This document shows positions 59,104-60,254 of a stretch of 60,254 nt of DNA, one piece after another. The stretch's first letter is position 1, and every line of letters begins with the position of its first letter. This DNA comes from Extibacter muris (GTDB taxonomy: Bacteria > Bacillota > Clostridia > Lachnospirales > Lachnospiraceae): NCBI RefSeq assembly GCF_004345005.1, contig NZ_SMMX01000018.1, positions 1-60,254 on the forward strand, written 5' to 3'. Made by a program: the position numbers and the translations under genes. A model generated the notes under the pieces. That model saw nothing but the letters and a program-made list of their open reading frames with translations. It did not search any database and was not told the origin of the DNA.

Positions 59104-59967
59104 TTAAGCTTTTCCAACTGAACCGAATAATTCCATCTTTTCTTTTACAGTCTGCATAATAGCATCTGTACCTGGTTTCAACAGCTTACGCGGATCGAAG
59201 CCCTTGCCTTCCAAGTCTTTGCCTGCTTCAATATATTTACGTGTCGCATCTGCAAATGATAGCTGGCAGTCTGTATTTACATTAATCTTCGCCACGCCGA
59301 GGTCGATAGCCTTCTTGACCATATCATCCGGAATTCCAGTCCCACCGTGAAGTACGAGCGGCATCTTCCCTGTGAGCTGCTGAATCGCGTCCAGAGTCTC
59401 AAAGCTTAATCCTGCCCAGTTCTCAGGGTATTTGCCATGGATATTGCCGATTCCCGCAGCGAGCATGTCTACCCCAAGGTCAGCAATCATCTTGCATTCC
59501 TGAGGATCTGCGCATTCGCCCTGTCCGATCACTCCGTCTTCCTCGCCGCCGATAGCTCCTACTTCAGCCTCGATGGACATTCCCTTCTCCTTACATATGG
59601 CAATCAGTTCTTTTGTCTTGGCAACATTCTCCTCGATTGGATATTTGGAGCCGTCGAACATGATGGAAGTAAATCCTGCGTCGATACATTTCAGGCATCC
59701 GTCATAGCTTCCGTGATCCAGATGCGTCGCAACAGGTACCGTGATCCCAAGCTCATCCACCATAGCTGATACCATCGCCTGTACAGTCTTAAAGCCTGAC
59801 ATATATTTTCCCGCGCCTTCAGACACACCTAAGATTACAGGTGATTTACACTCTTCAGCCGTAAGCAGAATCGCTTTCGTCCATTCCAGGTTGTTGATGT
59901 TGAACTGACCTACCGCATAATGCCCCTCTACCGCTTTTTCAAGCATCTCTTTTGCTGATACTAACAT
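59104..59967 (-). CDS. fba: Class II fructose-bisphosphate aldolase
   Basis: 287 residues. Zinc ligands: His84 in THLDHG and its neighbours, EAEVGAIGGEEDG, GNIHGKYP and LHGGTGIPDD; phosphate loop NVNTDCQLSF. It interconverts fructose-1,6-bisphosphate with two triose phosphates. AGGAGGAAT lies before the ATG. Own promoter at 60039-60067. Confidence 0.94.
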   Translation of the reverse strand: MLVSAKEMLEKAVEGHYAVGQFNINNLEWTKAILLTAEECKSPVILGVSEGAGKYMSGFKTVQAMVSAMVDELGITVPVATHLDHGSYDGCLKCIDAGFTSIMFDGSKYPIEENVAKTKELIAICKEKGMSIEAEVGAIGGEEDGVIGQGECADPQECKMIADLGVDMLAAGIGNIHGKYPENWAGLSFETLDAIQQLTGKMPLVLHGGTGIPDDMVKKAIDLGVAKINVNTDCQLSFADATRKYIEAGKDLEGKGFDPRKLLKPGTDAIMQTVKEKMELFGSVGKA

Positions 59968-60038
59968 ATATTATTCCTCCAATTCCTACACTATGGCGGC
60001 AGACCGCCGACATATAATGTAATTGTTTCGCTTTTAAC

Positions 60039-60067
60039 ATTATATATCATTACCAGCGAAAACACAA
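60039..60067 (-). promoter_or_regulatory. Promoter of fba
   Basis: Minus strand: TTGTGT (60067-60062), 17-nt spacer, TATAAT (60044-60039). Confidence 0.75.
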
Positions 60068-60082
60068 TAATGTTTACCAATA

Positions 60083-60254
60083 ATCGAGTAGGAGAAATTT
60101 CCTCCGATGAGGAAATTTCGACCTCTCACACCACCGTGCGTCAGACTGTCTAACAATTCTTATATGATAAGTCTGATGTACGGTCTTTTTTCTATTGCTG
60201 ATATTTTTTGATATTAAATATAAAATTTTTCTATATCCTCTATCTGTAATTAGA
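60083..60254 (-). mobile_element. Probable 3' end of a group II intron
   Basis: On the minus strand GTGTGAGAGGTCG is followed by a hairpin GAAATTTCCTC-CGAT-GAGGAAATTTC (60119-60094) and then TCCTACTCGAT (to 60083), the usual domain VI and 3' end of bacterial group II introns. Upstream, GACCGTACATCAGAC and its mate GTCTGACGCACGGT pair as in domain V. The rest of the intron is outside the window. The 3' exon would be the fba promoter region. Confidence 0.5.

Overview
The window looks like chromosomal DNA of an obligately anaerobic, spore-forming Clostridia member, most likely Lachnospiraceae. The evidence is gene content and style: a fab/acc operon with FabK and a fused AccD-AccA, hydEGF and an [FeFe] hydrogenase, iron-sulfur L-serine dehydratase, reverse rubrerythrin, type III glutamine synthetase, DUF4317 and DUF4474 proteins, a Spo0A effector-domain protein, and typical sigma-A promoters with GGAGG ribosome sites. 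The species cannot be named from the sequence alone.

Layout. 1-2.9 kb is a mobile-element graveyard: a truncated toxin with its antitoxin, an IS3-family element, a serine recombinase tail and a phage collagen-like fragment. 2.9-5.3 kb holds an AEC transporter, a Zn-type macrodomain hydrolase and a DNA-deoxyinosine glycosylase. 5.4-9.4 kb is hydE-hydG-hydF behind a promoter with a 16-bp palindrome and an attenuator-like leader. 9.6-11.6 kb has a membrane protein, a broken resolvase and a sirtuin. 11.7-23.5 kb is one long minus-strand fatty-acid operon, fabH-acpP-fabK-fabD-fabG-fabF-accB-fabZ-accC-accDA-nitronate monooxygenase-MarR-HAD. A TTTGA-N3-TCAAA operator overlaps its promoter and a MarR gene lies near its end. 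23.5-29.9 kb is an IS200-type element whose tnpA is split by a 5.7-kb element carrying a relaxase-recombinase chimera, a replication initiator and a regulator. 30-31.7 kb is sdaAB-sdaAA. 31.9-38.3 kb mixes DUF proteins, tRNA-Leu, a candidate UGA-containing selenoprotein, a candidate structured RNA and small genes. 38.4-42.4 kb is a minimal SUF pair, rubrerythrin and the [FeFe] hydrogenase. 42.5-44.8 kb is an orphan DNA methyltransferase and seven tRNAs. 44.8-47.1 kb is a phosphodiesterase, rdgB and an rRNA methyltransferase. 47.3-48.3 kb holds an Asn/Ser-repeat gene, the Spo0A-like gene and a candidate sRNA. 48.4-56 kb is a catabolic operon (dapA-like, tctC, tctB, tctA, eda-VOC, dhaK, dhaL) with a divergent IclR regulator. 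56.2-60.2 kb has a DUF1700 protein, glnN behind an attenuator, fba and a probable group II intron end.

How it fits together. The hydrogenase at 41-42.4 kb needs the maturases at 5.6-9.4 kb, and SufBC can supply Fe-S clusters to these proteins and to SdaAA/SdaAB. The fatty-acid operon is a complete set from acetyl-CoA to acyl-ACP with its likely own repressor. The operon at 48-55 kb probably imports a carboxylate and cleaves it with two aldolase-family enzymes, with a dihydroxyacetone-kinase pair acting on a product.

Most unusual signals. (1) A 101-codon gene with an in-frame UGA forming a Cys-x-x-Sec motif, followed by a SECIS-like hairpin. (2) A palindromic element inserted in frame inside FabD. 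(3) Six copies of a GGGGACGG...CCGTCCCC palindromic repeat family. (4) A relaxase fused in frame to a serine recombinase lacking its catalytic domain. (5) Several candidate structured RNAs and attenuators.
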